Below, in pieces: positions 9,835 to 22,741 of a stretch of DNA of 64,000 nucleotides. How positions within the stretch are numbered: the stretch's first letter is position 1; the number at the start of each line of letters is the position of its first letter. A program made the translations under genes and the position numbers. Source of the DNA: Cardiocondyla obscurior (Eukaryota; Arthropoda; Insecta; Hymenoptera; Formicidae); contig NC_091867.1 in NCBI RefSeq assembly GCF_019399895.1, positions 2,046,001-2,110,000 on the forward strand, read 5' to 3'. Under the pieces are notes generated by a model. It did no database searches, was not told where the DNA came from, and saw only the letters and a program-made list of their open reading frames with translations.

Positions 9835-12800
9835 TCTTGACAAAAGTCAGTATAATACTAAAGCGACAACTGTAACATGTTAAATAATGACGTCTATTCG
9901 CTTATCAAACTTTTAATTACAATACAGACACGATAATGAAAACGAAGGCTATGTATAATTGCAAAACGCTAGTTTTTTTCCATATATTTTTTTTTATTAA
10001 TAGAAATATCTACATAATGCTTTTATCAATAAAAATATTAATATTAAAATATGATACAATGTATTTTAAGTAATATGATTTGTGGTAATTTTCGCCAATG
10101 TACATATAGTTATTTTATTGAGCACATATGACTTGTTTTTTTTATTCTAAAGATAATTAAAAAGAAAAAGTTTAAATAACATATTTTACATAGTGATTTT
10201 TAATGGGAGTAACAATTGGCTTTGCATAATTGAAGTATCGATAACATATTTTTGAAATTTGGAAGTAATGTAAAAAAGTTTTAAAATAATGATAATATTA
10301 ATACTAAATCTTAAATGACTTAAAACTTTTGAATTATACATCTATAGTAATTGATTATTGTTTTGCTCCACCAATAAAATTGGGAAAGTGAGTTACCGGT
10401 TTGGTGCCCGAGATTAAAGTGGTTCATTTATTAAGAAATGCATTGTAGAGAGAACGAGAAGGGATGTAGAAGGTCGGAGCAGGGGAAATAAAAAGGCGAA
10501 TTGGGAAAGAAAAGATTTCAGCATTTATACCGTTCGTCCATCCGAAAGGTCCCAAGAGTACTCTCGCTCTTAATCCGGTCGGAAAATCTGTCGATTTAAA
10601 ATAGCACGTATTATCGTTAATATCAATTCATTAGAGACGGTATTTTTTCTATTTATCGAATTATTTAAAACAAATTTTTGAAACGTCGAGAAACGATGAT
10701 CAAATAAACGTGCACACTTTTTAATTTATATCGCATGAAATCGAACGCAGTGCGTTCTAGTTGAAATAAATATTTCGCAGAATTAAAGATATCCGATTTT
10801 TTTTTTTCTATTTAAGCAACGTGATTGCTTGCGTTAATTTCGAAATTTAAAACATAATTTTAATCGGTCGAGGGCTCGAGAGGCAAATTTTGTTAAGGTG
10901 TAATATTTTTCTCTTCCATTGCACTTAAGAATTCGCGTTAAATGGCTACGTGAAGTTGATTATTCGATCCGATCGTAAGACAGATAATTATGCTGGTATA
11001 ACAGCCGCGCGTTAAACTCGTTATTGCAACCAGTGGCGGGCTTAAGTAAAGCCACGCTAGCGCGTTCAACTTTGCAAAATGATATAACTTAGCTCCTCGT
11101 AACACCGGTATACGTGTATTTAGTCTCGATGCTCGTCTTTATTTGCTTTCGACGTATTTGCGTATTCTCTCTCCGTTTCTCCTCTCACCCCTTCTCCTCT
11201 TTTCCTCGTTTCTTTTCTTCTTTTTCTTTCCCTCTATCTGTATACTAACTACGGATATACCATACTACTGAAACCTACTACCCGCAGATTACGATCCGTG
11301 TTCGAAAATCCGTGTTCATTCAAGTTCCTATGCGGAAAATCGCTAAGCTGCTCGCTTGGGATTTTCCGAAAATTCGAACTCAAGCAGCACGGATGGAAGT
11401 AAGATTTCAACAGAGTACAATGGTTTTTCACCAAGATTATTTTAAGGAGCTTTTCCAATGAAAGATAGATTCATATTTTTTGTTTAACCGTCTTAGCTCT
11501 TTTTCTTTTTTTTTTCTTTATTGTTATACAACGAAATATTTTGTTATCGTCAACAACAGAATTAAAATTAGTGTCTCTTATTATAATTATAATTTATGTT
11601 ATTACTAATACAGTATCCCCTTTATCGAATTCGATTCTCTGTGTTATAAAGGAAAGTTAGCTTTAAATCCTGTGAACGCATTGCAGCGTTATACTCGGAT
11701 TTCATGTTAATTAATTTACCCTTCTACTAAAGGTCGATTGCGCTTTAGCAATATATGCAGCTGCACGTAAATCGGCGATGCGGTAGCGAGTAAAACGCAA
11801 ATCACCATTAGCAGTATCATCATCAAAGGAACGCTCTTTCATAAACTCGTCTTAAGCGATGTCAATGGTAAATTACATTATGCAGCAGCAACATTTATAA
11901 CGTAGGTAAGCGTTTGTGCGGCGCAATCGTGCGGAAATACCGACAGAAAACGCCGGGTGGAACGAGACGTGACTTCTTCTTGCGAGGGGGACAAAAAAAA
12001 GAAGAAAAAGAAAGAAAGCAACGCTATGTCGCATACACGATCGTATGCTAATGCCCCATTCCGCGACCCACTTCCACATTAAGCGAGCCTCGAAATTATT
12101 CTGCCTCCGAAATTAAATGGGGCCAACTCGGTAATTGCTCCCTCTTACATCGCGCATTAATTAGCTCTCGACGATATCGTGAAAGTTTCCTACAACTGGC
12201 TTACCACCGCCACCACCACTAGGAAACATACTTCTTACATTCTGTAGTCCGCTAGAAATTGAGATAAGAGACTATATCGTTGCGCCCGCACGATGCGGAA
12301 TAGTTGATCGCCTTAAGGAAACGTGCGCCGCCAGCTAAACGATCGTGAATTATTGGCGAAAATAAAATCCAGCTACGGAGCCGTAAACAGCAATGAGTCC
12401 GTGATGCGATTTCATTATTTAACAGCAATTCGGCGGAGTCGAATACATCGATCGGTATTCAAATGAATAGCAGTCACTTTTGACGTTGTATAAAATATAA
12501 TATATCATGTGCGCATTTCGGTTTGAGGATATAACGTTATCGGAGAACAAATTTTTTGAAGAAGCTACTATTTCTTTTGTGTAAGAAATTATTGTCTCGT
12601 CACTGGGCCATCGTACACGCCTGTCTGCTTTGCACGCAGCATATATCTCTCGAAGATAACAACGCGTTTAAGTCGGTGCATTAATTAATCTCGATGGCGT
12701 CACAAAAGTTTTACAGGCTGTACCACAAATCTCTAAGAAGACGCGAATGTTCCTCTCGCGGTATGGTACTTGAAATTCAGATAAGAAAGCCTTCGTTCTC

Positions 12801-14490
12801 GTCTTTTCTTCGCTCCCCCGACCACTTCTTCTACTTCTTCTTCTTCTTCTTCCATGGCTTTGTCTTCGCTTACAAGAACAAGCATCGCGTGACTCCTCCA
12901 TCGGTCGAACTTGGTTCCGACTTCACTGAGTGCGTCGTCGACTTTCCACTAAACACTGATGAAACACTGCCCGACAAATAATCCGACACACTCGTTTAAA
13001 GTCAATAAATTATTTACGCCCCGGGGCTCAACTTTTCACAAATATTTTGCGCGATGTACAACTAGGGCGTGCCCAGGTATCAGATAACGTACAGAGTCGT
13101 TGCTCTCTTGAAAGTACTCAGATAATTAAGGGAGATTAATTTTTTTTTATGTGTAATTTATTCCGCGGATTTAATGGACTGTTACCTAGAAAGAAATAAA
13201 AATCTACGGCCGGGATAATTATTCATTAAAAATCAGCGGTGTAATGCGTTGAAAATTTCTGAAAAAAAAAAAAAGGAATCTCTGTTCACGACTCTCGTTT
13301 GCTGAATACGCGGGAAGGAAAGCGCGGTTGACCTGCCGTGGCAAATTAGCCCGCAAAACGGGGATCGGCCGAGCGAGGGATTCCCTGACGATTATATTCG
13401 CGATGAAACGGTGGCCATGCGCGAGCCTCGTTAGAGTTTCGTTCACGTTGCTCGTTATACGTTGCCGCCATTGGACAGCGTCGGTCCCGAGGAGAGCTCG
13501 AAGGGGGGAGAAAGACGGTCCTCGTTTTTCTCTCCGGCGTTCTCGGTATATGGTGACGTTGGACGTCCAGAAGTGTCCGATCTGTCCATTTCCGCGACCA
13601 ACCGTGTCCTAGGTTGGTCTCGTCCTGTTCCGTGAGTCGCGCGTCGCTCATTACCAGCGACGAACAAAAGGCGACCTCACTTCTATCCACGACGAGATTC
13701 TCTCTCGTAAGGGACGTCTAAAAATACGAGTACTTTACTACCTCGTCGCCTTTGTGCAAGCTCGGCGTGGTGCACGTACGTGCGCCGATAGAAAAGAACT
13801 GGACCGTAGTTTCCGAGCCATTCGGTAAAGGTAAACGCTAGACATCAAAATTGATTTTGGAATGCGCCTGGAAAAACATGACTGTACATATAAACGCTGG
13901 TAATCTCTTTTCATTTTTCTTCAGTAGTGTTATAACGCTGTAATAATAAATGCCGATTAAAATAAAACTCGAAAATAATAATGAAACGCTTCGAATTGTT
14001 GCAAGCAGAATGCAATATCCTTCGAGCGGTTTTACTTTATAATAAATAAAAAAAAATAAAAAAAAAGAAGAAAAAGATGAACCGGAAATATTGAAAATGG
14101 CGATTAACATTATGGCCAGTGGCCTATTTTGCAATCCGCAATATCTTCGCGAATACATTGCTTCTATAATTAATGCTGTAATTAGTCGCTGTGCGACATT
14201 ATAATTAACAGAATGCTAGCGATATACAGAATTTAACTACCCACCCGCCTGCATTGCTGGCTTTCGTTTAATAATGTTCAGTAATGAAGCATCGCGTTGA
14301 AACACTTGAAACAAAAATTGTTAATTTCCGCTCATTTGAATTACAAACGCGGTATAACCAAGCAACGTAATAATCTTGTTAGTTCGCTAAGTGTCTTATT
14401 ATTTTTATCAAATATCGAAGGGACTTAATTATCATAATGATAGAATTTCGTTTGTACAAATGTATTTAATCAAGAGACGCGGCGGAGTTA
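9835..14490. other. intergenic DNA, no gene recognised
   Basis: AT-rich with pyrimidine tracts (11160-11235). The block 10380-10600 is purine-rich and compositionally distinct but carries no open frame I can support. The GC-richer stretch 13320-13800 has overlapping short frames on both strands, typical of chance frames in GC-rich DNA. Confidence 0.5.
12825..12853. repeat. TTC-rich trinucleotide microsatellite
   Basis: A mostly uninterrupted TTC run within a wider pyrimidine-rich tract. Confidence 0.85.
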
Positions 14491-14692
14491 CGTTACAAAG
14501 CGCGCAACCTTCCGCGTGAATATTCGAAATAATATTCGAAATAACGTTTGACAAATTATTCGGTGCGTAAATTCCTTTTCTCGCGTGTAGGGGGTAGCGA
14601 CGCAAACAAAATGTTGGCATTCATTATTCGGCAGTCGATTTTTGTTCGAATCACGCGGTGCGTAAAAAGCGGATCTCTTGCCGTACGTGCCC
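14491..14692. repeat. diverged dispersed repeat, copy 2
   Basis: Second copy of the element at 8604-8860, same orientation. Conserved blocks lie at both ends, with a shorter and unrelated middle (about 14585-14640). Confidence 0.6.
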
Positions 14693-16087
14693 GAAAAGTA
14701 ATTGTATCAACGCTTAAAGCTATCGGTTTTAACGCCAGTTAGCTTCTTCGCACATTGATATTAACACGTAAGGCATTTACGAAGCGTACTCTTTACGTAG
14801 AATAAGCATAATTACCTATTTCATAGCGGTTTTAATTCGTCGTGTATCCGAGATCTCGTTGCGATACTAGCAGTATGTGTTTTACTAAGTGACTTGAATA
14901 ATGGTCGTTAGTTTGCTGTTTAATTTTTCCTAAGGAGAGCGCCGTGTGAAAAGTGACTCGTTACTTTCCAACTAGCACGGTTGTTTAATTGGAATAGACT
15001 CCGAGCAGGCCGTGTCTCGCCAGAAGCTACAGCCCCGTCGGATTTATTCTCGACTTTTCTCCTTACACGTCGCGGTTCTGCTCTTTTGCGTGCCAACGTT
15101 ATTGCGGAGCCGCGACGCATCCGCAAGGTCTAAAGTTACGCTCACTGAGGCCGGGTGATTAAAGTTAACGAGCCAAGAAATAATTAAAAAAGTTTCAAAA
15201 ATCATATCCCCTCATTGTGCCGATGTGGACGGCTACCCCATTTATTCCGCGTCATTTATTTTAAATTAATAACTTTGCCACTCGTTATTTTTATTAGTGG
15301 CTTTGCATTTCGCGCCGTCGCACTCAGGCCGAAAAATTAAGTAATTTACAAAATTAATAAAGTTATTAGGTATATAAATATATTTATTTCTTTATCGTTA
15401 TTTCTTGGTGTACGGACATCTACCAAATTATATTTTTTAATTAAAATACTAGAACACTTTTTTATTTATTTCTGTTAGACATTACAGATCGCGCGTTATT
15501 ACCTTCTGGCTCCCTTACGTTGTAAAAAATATGTGTATTAATTTTAAATATTTGTCAGCGCAAGTATTATCTTTTAGAAAAATTAATTCTATGCTCCTTG
15601 CAATTAATCTTTATGAAACGTAACATCCGTGAGAATTACCAGGCTGTAATTAATCCTAATTAATTATCGCAAATTTGTTTTGCGACTCATCCAAGTTTAC
15701 AGACAGTTTCGTAAGACAGAGAATGAACAGGGAATGCAAGGCGCAATTAAACAAAGCATCTGCTTCTTAGAAAGTGAAATTATGGTTACTGAAAGAGTTT
15801 TATAAAGTTATCTCGTCGATTGCGCCGGACTACGTAAACTAGTATCGAATCCACATAAAATTAAAGACAGGCTATCGATAACTATTTACGTTTATTACTG
15901 TTACGATTAATTTTTTCATTTGTATTTTATTGTTCGAAATTCAACTTACCAAAAATCTTCTACTTTTGTCTTTAAACACATAAAGTTCTTCTTGATACAA
16001 ATAGTTTGTAAGTTTTTATATGGCTGTCCTGAAGTAGAAGTTATCCGCGAATTGTTTAAGAGTACAATACTTATTGCATAAAGAATT
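14693..16087. other. intergenic DNA, nothing recognised
   Basis: No open frame with protein-like composition or matching splice sites. AT-rich between 15180 and 16090. Confidence 0.5.
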
Positions 16088-16109
16088 TAAAAAAAAAAAA
16101 AAAAAAAAA
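16088..16109. repeat. poly-A run
   Basis: About 21 A residues in a row, 57 bases before the duplicated segment at 16165-16310. Confidence 0.85.
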
Positions 16110-16164
16110 GAAATACTTGGCAAATCACGGCTTGCAATTTGTTGAGCACTAATGGTAAATTTAA

Positions 16165-16310
16165 AGGTGTGTGCCTTGCGACGGACATTGCACGCGTAAT
16201 GAAATTGACCATGATATACCGGGCAACGAGGGACGTTCCTTTGATTTGAGAGGAGGCAACGAGCGAATTGCTGAGCGAAGGGCTCGGTAGCGTGGTAAAC
16301 GAGGGTGAAT
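16165..16310. repeat. duplicated non-coding segment, copy A
   Basis: Shares with 16962-17112 the blocks TAATGAAATTG (16197-16207), a 20-base block at 16228-16247 that differs at two positions and includes GGGACGT and CCTTTGATTT, and CGAGGGTGA near 16300. The order and spacing of the blocks are kept, and the copies lie about 800 bases apart in the same orientation. Reading frames are not conserved between copies. Confidence 0.6.
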
Positions 16311-16961
16311 CTGCGCGCGCGGCAAGGGTAGAGATGGATGTTCCCTTAATTACGGCTAGCACGTAGCGTTGGCGTATAAATTTCGAACTGGACTTTCGAA
16401 AAATAGATTATACGTACTGTTATATGTACAAAAGAACGGCCACGTGTTTTACATGTCAATAAGAAACATGTATGTACGTAGCGCGACGTAGAAACAAATC
16501 AAACGGAACAGCTAAAGATTCCTTTTTTTTTTTATTTTTACCAAACTAAAATCTATAACGCGAAATTATATTTTGACTTCATTTGCGGTTTTAAACAAAA
16601 ATTTAGTTTCTTCTTCTTCTTCTTTTTTTTGTTTTTTTAATTAAATAATAATTATAATTAAACGTTAATAATTAATAACATTTCTCTCGACGGTTTAGGA
16701 AAAGCTCTTTACACTCATTTTTTATGAAATTAATGAGAAATAAAGATAAAGCTCATTGAAACGATCAACGTTGAATCGCCCAACGTCTCGCGTAGTCTCG
16801 ACAGCCATATATACGTGCAAAAAAAGCCTTCAGACTTACGAAATAGACATATAACTACCCGAGAGCAGGGGGAACGTAGCGTAATTATCAGCGGCGATCA
16901 CTTTCATTCGTTTCTTCGGTCACTCGAATGCCCCGCGGATCCAACAATTTTTTTTTTTTTT

Positions 16962-17112
16962 TTGGGCATAGATGTCGTCGGCAGGACGTACATAATGAAA
17001 TTGGCCGGACCGGCGACCCGGTGTTGGGTAGGGACGTCCCTTTGATTTGCCAGACGAGGTAAAGGCCGGGGGATAAAGAGTACCCCGAGATAACTCGCCG
17101 AACGAGGGTGAA
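16962..17112. repeat. duplicated non-coding segment, copy B
   Basis: Partner of 16165-16310. Core blocks lie at 16993-17003, 17029-17048 and 17103-17111. It is more GC-rich than copy A and preceded by a T-run. Confidence 0.6.
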
Positions 17113-17469
17113 GTCCGTATCGCTGAAAAGAAGAACGGGGTGAGTGGTTAGCGAGGAATCGGAAAAGAGAGAAGCTAGCTAGCCGGGGCGAGAGCAAATT
17201 TTCGGTCGGCGCCGTTTCCCCGTAATTCCACGTGTGCTCATTCCAGATAACCCCTGGTTAAGCAACCCTTGTTAAAACCTTAATGATGCAGTCCCGACCG
17301 TGCGATTCTATCGGAATATCGATGATTACACACGGAACACATTGAGTTCAGTAAGTCCGGTTGTTTAAACGAATTGTCGCACGGACTTGTGGTAATACGA
17401 TCTTTTATCGTGCCAGGAAGTACTCTTTATAAAGCATTTTCTTTCATAAGAACCCTTCATAAAAATCCA

Positions 17470-17534
17470 TATATATTTATTTATTTATTTATTTATTTTA
17501 TTTTATTTTATTTAACTTATTTTTTTTTTTTATT
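17470..17534. repeat. TTTA/TTTTA low-complexity repeat
   Basis: Tandem ATTT units grade into ATTTT units and then a T-run. Confidence 0.85.
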
Positions 17535-20500
17535 AAAAATTCATCTTTCAGATAATTAGAGAAACACTTAAAATTTTGCTGTTAATAATTTGCAAAATGC
17601 TATTATTATATAAAGGTTAATCACACTCCAGCGTCGAAATGCCGACTAAAAACTTCCTGGCTGATGAAGATATTTCGCTGAACTAAGCGGGAATTAATTG
17701 CTGAATTCGGGTTCCTTCCAGAACACCACCCGTTCTCCTACTTGCAGGCGACGGTAAAAGCAATCTCTCTTTAATAACTTGCAGGAAAGAGGGTTTGCCT
17801 TGTATATGCCGTATACATGTATTGTAGCTATATGGAATATTCGCATTACATAATCCGCTTCCTGCTTTTCTCGGGAAATCTTTTGTATAATATTAATGTA
17901 CATAGAAATGAACGAAACGAATATTTTTACATAGAAAGATTTTTACGTCTCTTCATAATCCCGCGCTGGATGCGTACCAGAGATACTTCTTCAGAAATTT
18001 TCATTTATTGTTAACGTACGCCATACATGTGCAAGTTAAACTTAAATGCACGTAACATAAAACTGAATTTAAAAATCAATTCCCAGTATACGCAATTAGA
18101 GCGTAATAACGTCTTGTAAATCGTACACGTTCTTACTTTAATTTCTTCCACGAGCATTCGCCGCAATATTACAGACGATTTTTTATTCGTAATTGTCGTT
18201 ATTTCGATGTAAATTAATTTCAAATTAAAACTAAAATTAAAATATACAAGATTAAAAAGAAAAGTAGAAACCTAAAATTACTCAGTTTTTTTTTGTTTTT
18301 TTTTTGTTTTTTTGTTTTTTTATTTTTTTATTTTTTTATTTTTTTATTTTTTCAAACTTAAGAATAAGAATCCTCCACACGTGCGGAATTACGAATCGAA
18401 TATTCATATTCCGATCACGCCTGTGGACTTAAGATAACTTTTAACGACAGCGATAACTATCGTCGGCTCGAAGCCAACGGCGAAATATCGATATCCGCGC
18501 ATCTGCCAACGACTCCCTAACCGACAAGAATATTTCACTCGGTTAAACGAGAAATAATAGCCGATTTCGCATCCCTTTGGGACCGACGTGAATCTTGTTA
18601 CGGTAGCTCTCGAAAGGAGCGAGAAAAAAAAAAGGCGTGCCTTCCGAAAAGAGGAGTCATTCACTTTCAAGTTTGAAATACGACCGAAGAAAGCTGCTTC
18701 TCCCGCGCAAAGGGAGACCTATCAAAGACTTTGTAGCTTTTACAGGATTATCCCGACGAAAGGATTCTGCGCGAAGAAATTTGTAGTCGAATCGATCGAT
18801 AGTGCCGCGGAATGCAAAATGCGAAAAAAAAAAGAAAAAAAATTACATTTACGTATCAGTAAACAACTCAGTCGCTGCGATAACTTGACGAATTTTAACG
18901 TAACGCGTAATGACATTAATACGTATCTGCGTGTTGTATACGCGCGTCTCGTCATGGTGAAATATAAATTTTTCTACCGCGGTTACACTCGCACGTCGAA
19001 TCGCGTGCCGGTCTCATTGTTTTCATTGCCGTCGAAATGAAAATTCGCGAATTTATTGCGATGGTAGAATGAAATTTTTGAACCACGTCAGCGAGAAACG
19101 CGACGCTTGTGGCTTTAATATTCTGTAGAAACGGCGGGATCTGCAACCAAAGTAATTGTTTAAATCGTATTACACGAGATAAGGGCGAAATTCATACATT
19201 AATACGAATATATAAGAAGGTTTAAATGTTATGCTCTTAGCTTAAGAACGTAACGTTGAAACATGTGCTATTCAAAATTTATATTTAATATGCGACTCAG
19301 CATACTTGATGCTAGAATAATATAGATAAATTTCGCTTAATAATCTCTACAAATTTGAATTTTATTTACCATTTTTTTTTTCTTTTTTTTATTTTTTAAT
19401 AACTAACGACTAACGAACGGCGCGGATTACAGTATTCTATAATACACGAACGTGAGAAAATCCGGAATTTGTGCTTATTACGATCTTACACTCTGGCCGA
19501 AATGGAATAATGAGTAATCTAGTTAATTAATTGACGCACGTATCAATGGGAATTATATTATGATCCGGGTTGACTTTGAAACAAGTTTAAATGCGGCCTG
19601 TGCTATAATTAGCGATCTCGCGTGCTTTGATCCATGCAACTGTGGCAGGTGTACGTGCGTCAGTATTAAGAGAAATTTCAAGTCACGGCAACGTCAGCCG
19701 ACAGCTTTTCGCCTATTATAATCACAGTTGAGTTTCCACAAGTCACTTTTCCTCAAGAGGGAACGGTTGCCTCCGCGATGTTCGTCATTTAGAAATACGT
19801 TTCACATCCCCTTCAGCCGCTCCACAATTGAATTCAATTAGTATTGTTTCGAAGAAAGAGGGTACCTCTCTGCGAAAAGTTTCTTTCCTCTCGAAGTTTA
19901 CCTTGCCCTTTTTGTTTCTGTCCGTCCCTTCCGGCCCCTTTCCCCTCCCCGGCCACCCCGACAAACCTGATGCCGTCCTTAAAATTAGTTCGCATTGGCG
20001 TGACGCACGATGGTAGATTGCTTCGCGAGAAGTCCGCCTGGCTGACAACAGGATTTAAATCGACTTCACCTTTACGACCCTTCTTACGACGTTGCGAAGA
20101 CTCCGACGAAATGGAAAAGCACTTTTAATTTTCTTTTAATTACATCAATTAATTTCCCGCCAGCCGGGTAGACAGCTGCGTGCGTTGTCTGTTGAATAAT
20201 TTTTAAATCAACAATTTTAATTGTAGATTTACATTCGCGGTTTTTAAATATTTATTTTTTTTTAATATTATTTTTATTTGTTTACTTTTTTTTTTAATTT
20301 AGAAGATAGGCAACGAACAAACGCGGCTACTATAAAAATATTTAAAATAACTTTTTAACTTAATCTGACCGAAACCGAGAACTTGTTTGAAATGCTAGTT
20401 TTATACATATATATTAAAAAAATATTTTATTGATCTTTGTAGAATAATGATAGCGCAACTTTCATATATCGTTTAAACGTAGTGGCATGTGCATAAAGTT

Positions 20501-20739
20501 CGGATAATTCAATTCTTCTTCTTTCGCCCGCCGAGAGTTGTCTTACATTCGTACCCGCGGGGTTTCGGTAACATTCTCTCGATATCACGAGCAAGTCTCT
20601 TATCATGAAGCTACCGATCTCGTCGTGGAGTCGATTATTTAGATTGAGGAGGCTGAAATATAATTTTAAGTAACAATTTTATTGCATAAATTACAAAATG
20701 ACATTGACATGGTAGTGCTTTCTGACTACAAAACGCGCG
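17535..20739. other. intergenic DNA, nothing recognised
   Basis: Apart from the simple repeat at 18286-18352 I see no supported feature. The longest open frame (18588-19040, plus) is basic and of low complexity and was rejected. Confidence 0.5.
18286..18352. repeat. T-rich minisatellite
   Basis: Successive T-runs of seven to ten separated by single G, later single A residues; the later units are a regular TTTTTTTA. Confidence 0.85.
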
Positions 20740-21060
20740 TTAAAAAAAGTATTCGAGAGGAATACCGCGGGGCAGGTTGTCAGAGGGTCCCTTCGTTCCG
20801 TTTTCGGCATTCGGAAAGCTCACCCGCACGTAGGAGACGCGTTAGTTGCATAAAGTAGGTCCGAGACTCGGTAACCGTTGGGGAGGGGAGCGCGGGGAGC
20901 GGGGACGGTATTCGCTAGCGGCGCGCAGCGGCCCGTTCCCCTTCCATTCCGTTTCCGTCTACCGAGCATCTCGCACGCATGCACGTTGCACTGCGTTGTA
21001 CCGAGAGGATCGGTGGGATCCAGCGTGAATCGCCCTTCTCCCGTCATCCCTCTATACGCG
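20740..21060. other. GC- and CpG-rich island, possible promoter
   Basis: A clearly GC-richer stretch with many CpGs, purine-rich on one side of about 20930 and pyrimidine-rich on the other, 0.6-0.9 kb upstream of the spliced-looking duplicated units on the plus strand. It could be the promoter or first exon of that transcript; no motif proves this. Confidence 0.3.
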
Positions 21061-21649
21061 GATAGCAGCCGCGATCATCTTTCTTTCCTATACTGTAAGA
21101 TATATCCTCATTTATCCGTACATTAATTCGCATCTCCGGAGCGGTCATATGTACGTATTGCCGCCGTATAATCGTATCACACTTGCCTCAATCAAGCTTC
21201 GAGGCGATCGACGATTGGCTTTCGATGCTGCCGGCCGATATTCTTCAACGCAGCCGGTAGAAATTTCGCCGGCAATGTTAAAAGTTAATCGTCAATCGGC
21301 TCAGTCGGAGCTCGATGGATATGAGATTCGATTGACGAGCACCGCGATATATTACTTAAGGGTACGTTCGTGATACACAGAGAGTGGTGAATATAATATT
21401 GGGTATAAAATATTCTTTCTGTAACGCGTTATTGGTGCACAGCGGGCTAGTCAAGTAGAGATCGGTCACGCGAGCGGCGCGGTGTTTATTTTTCGCGTTG
21501 GAATACGTGGTCGGCACCAACGACCGAGCGGGCGAACGCACGATAAACTGAAAATAATACGTGTTGAAAATAATTTGTTGTGTACGATCTACCGATAGAT
21601 ACCCGAGTATCGTAATTTTGCTAACCAAATAAATCTTTTTATGTTTTAG

Positions 21650-21766
21650 ATGGAGATTCAGCGAAGGATCGAGGAGGTCGAAGGAGAATTAATCGCTCGT
21701 TTCAAACATTCTGAGAGGAGGAGGAGGTCCAGGAGGGACATCATACATCGGCGGAGCAACCCATAG
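21650..21766 (+). ncRNA. exon of a putative long non-coding or micropeptide transcript, unit 1 exon a
   Basis: A strong acceptor (GTTTTAG) ends at 21649 and a strong donor (GTAAGA) starts at 21767. The exon starts exactly with ATG and its in-frame TAG is its last three bases, giving a 38-codon frame, MEIQRRIEEVEGELIARFKH followed by an Arg-rich tail. The second half closely resembles exon a of unit 2 (22534-22624), but a one-base length difference shifts the frame between the copies. That argues for a non-coding transcript, or for separate micropeptides. I do not recognise it. Confidence 0.4.
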
Positions 21767-21935
21767 GTAAGAATCAATTATTTTTTATGCTGCCGTTCTT
21801 AAAACTTAATTTTGTGATATTTAATTAAAAAATTAAAGGCGCGTAAAATCTCTTTTTTTGTTTTTAAATAATTATTCAGATTATATATTGAGAATAATTA
21901 TCTACAATTTAATTTTTTTCATTTATTTGTTACAG

Positions 21936-21976
21936 ATCATCTTTACCAGCACTCCGCCGCCAGCATACGTAGGTCG
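21936..21976 (+). ncRNA. putative transcript, unit 1 exon b (donor degraded)
   Basis: TTGTTACAG precedes 21936, and the segment is similar to unit 2 exon b (ACTCCGC..., then GTCGCATG and a T-run). Where unit 2 has a clear GTGAGT donor, this copy has only GTAGGT/GTCGCA, so its 3' end is uncertain. Confidence 0.35.
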
Positions 21977-22272
21977 CATGTTTTTTTTTATAGTATCTAT
22001 TTTAATTATAAGCATTTCGGGTGGGCCAAAATTTGTATACTTATACCCGCGGCACAATTATATTAGTACATAATATAAAATAAATATTTAATAAAATAAA
22101 ATATTAATACATCGCGCCGGTGATTTAAAGTAAAAAAAAACTTATAAAATAATATAAATAAAATAAAAAAAGAATTTGGTTAATTTTTATATTTTGTCCT
22201 AATTTGAATTTCACATGTCGATGTAAATTCCATACATTCGTATAGAGTTTACGTTGATAGTATTACAGCTCA

Positions 22273-22342
22273 GCACTTCTTTGGATTTTTATCTGAGCGA
22301 AACAAGAATTCTGCTTAGATAAAAATCCGAAGGAGAGAAGTA
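22273..22342 (+). ncRNA. miRNA-precursor-like hairpin
   Basis: GGATTTTTATCTGAGC (22283-22298) pairs with GCTTAGATAAAAATCC (22313-22328) over 16 positions with one G-U wobble, around a 14-base loop. Pairing resumes outward, after a bulge, between ACTTCT (22275-22280) and AGAAGT (22336-22341). Size and shape suit a miRNA precursor. It lies between the two duplicated exon units on the same presumed transcript. I cannot match it to a known miRNA family. Confidence 0.35.
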
Positions 22343-22533
22343 TCGTACGCCGAAATTATACAAATACGAACCGGAGTTCGTCGGTCGCTTCAGGAATTCG
22401 GCAAAGTATATCGGGGCGTTATTCTTTCATATAAAAATTTTAAAACGGGAGTGCCATGGACTATCGCGCGAAAGTGTTAAATAAAAAAATTAATTCTCGC
22501 GACAATTAATTAATCGGGCGCGTTCGCGAGTTT

Positions 22534-22624
22534 CCAGTGCGCGGAAGGATGGCTCGTCACGTCCCATCTGAGAGGATGAGCAGGCCCACCAGGAGGCATC
22601 ATGCATCGGCGGAGCAACTTATAG
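22534..22624 (+). ncRNA. putative transcript, unit 2 exon a
   Basis: Homologous to the 3' part of 21650-21766: GCTCGT, CATCTGAGAGGA, CATCATGCATCGGCGGAGCAA, then ATAG and the donor GTAAGC at 22625. The acceptor is probably TTTCCAG near 22533-22535. An ATG at 22549 begins a frame that crosses the splice and ends at TGA 22750-22752, giving 28 residues (MARHVPSERM...). Confidence 0.4.
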
Positions 22625-22741
22625 GTAAGCATGAATATTTTAAAATAAAATCTTTATAAAAAAAAAAAACTTTACCTTTTTTTTTATTAATTTAATAAAC
22701 TGAATTTCATGTCTACATTAATATTTTTCTTTATGTTACAG

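Noticed and set aside
18588..19040. 150-codon plus-strand open frame
   Set aside because: Lysine- and arginine-rich, low complexity (poly-A codons), no domain, no splice context; expected by chance in a window this size.
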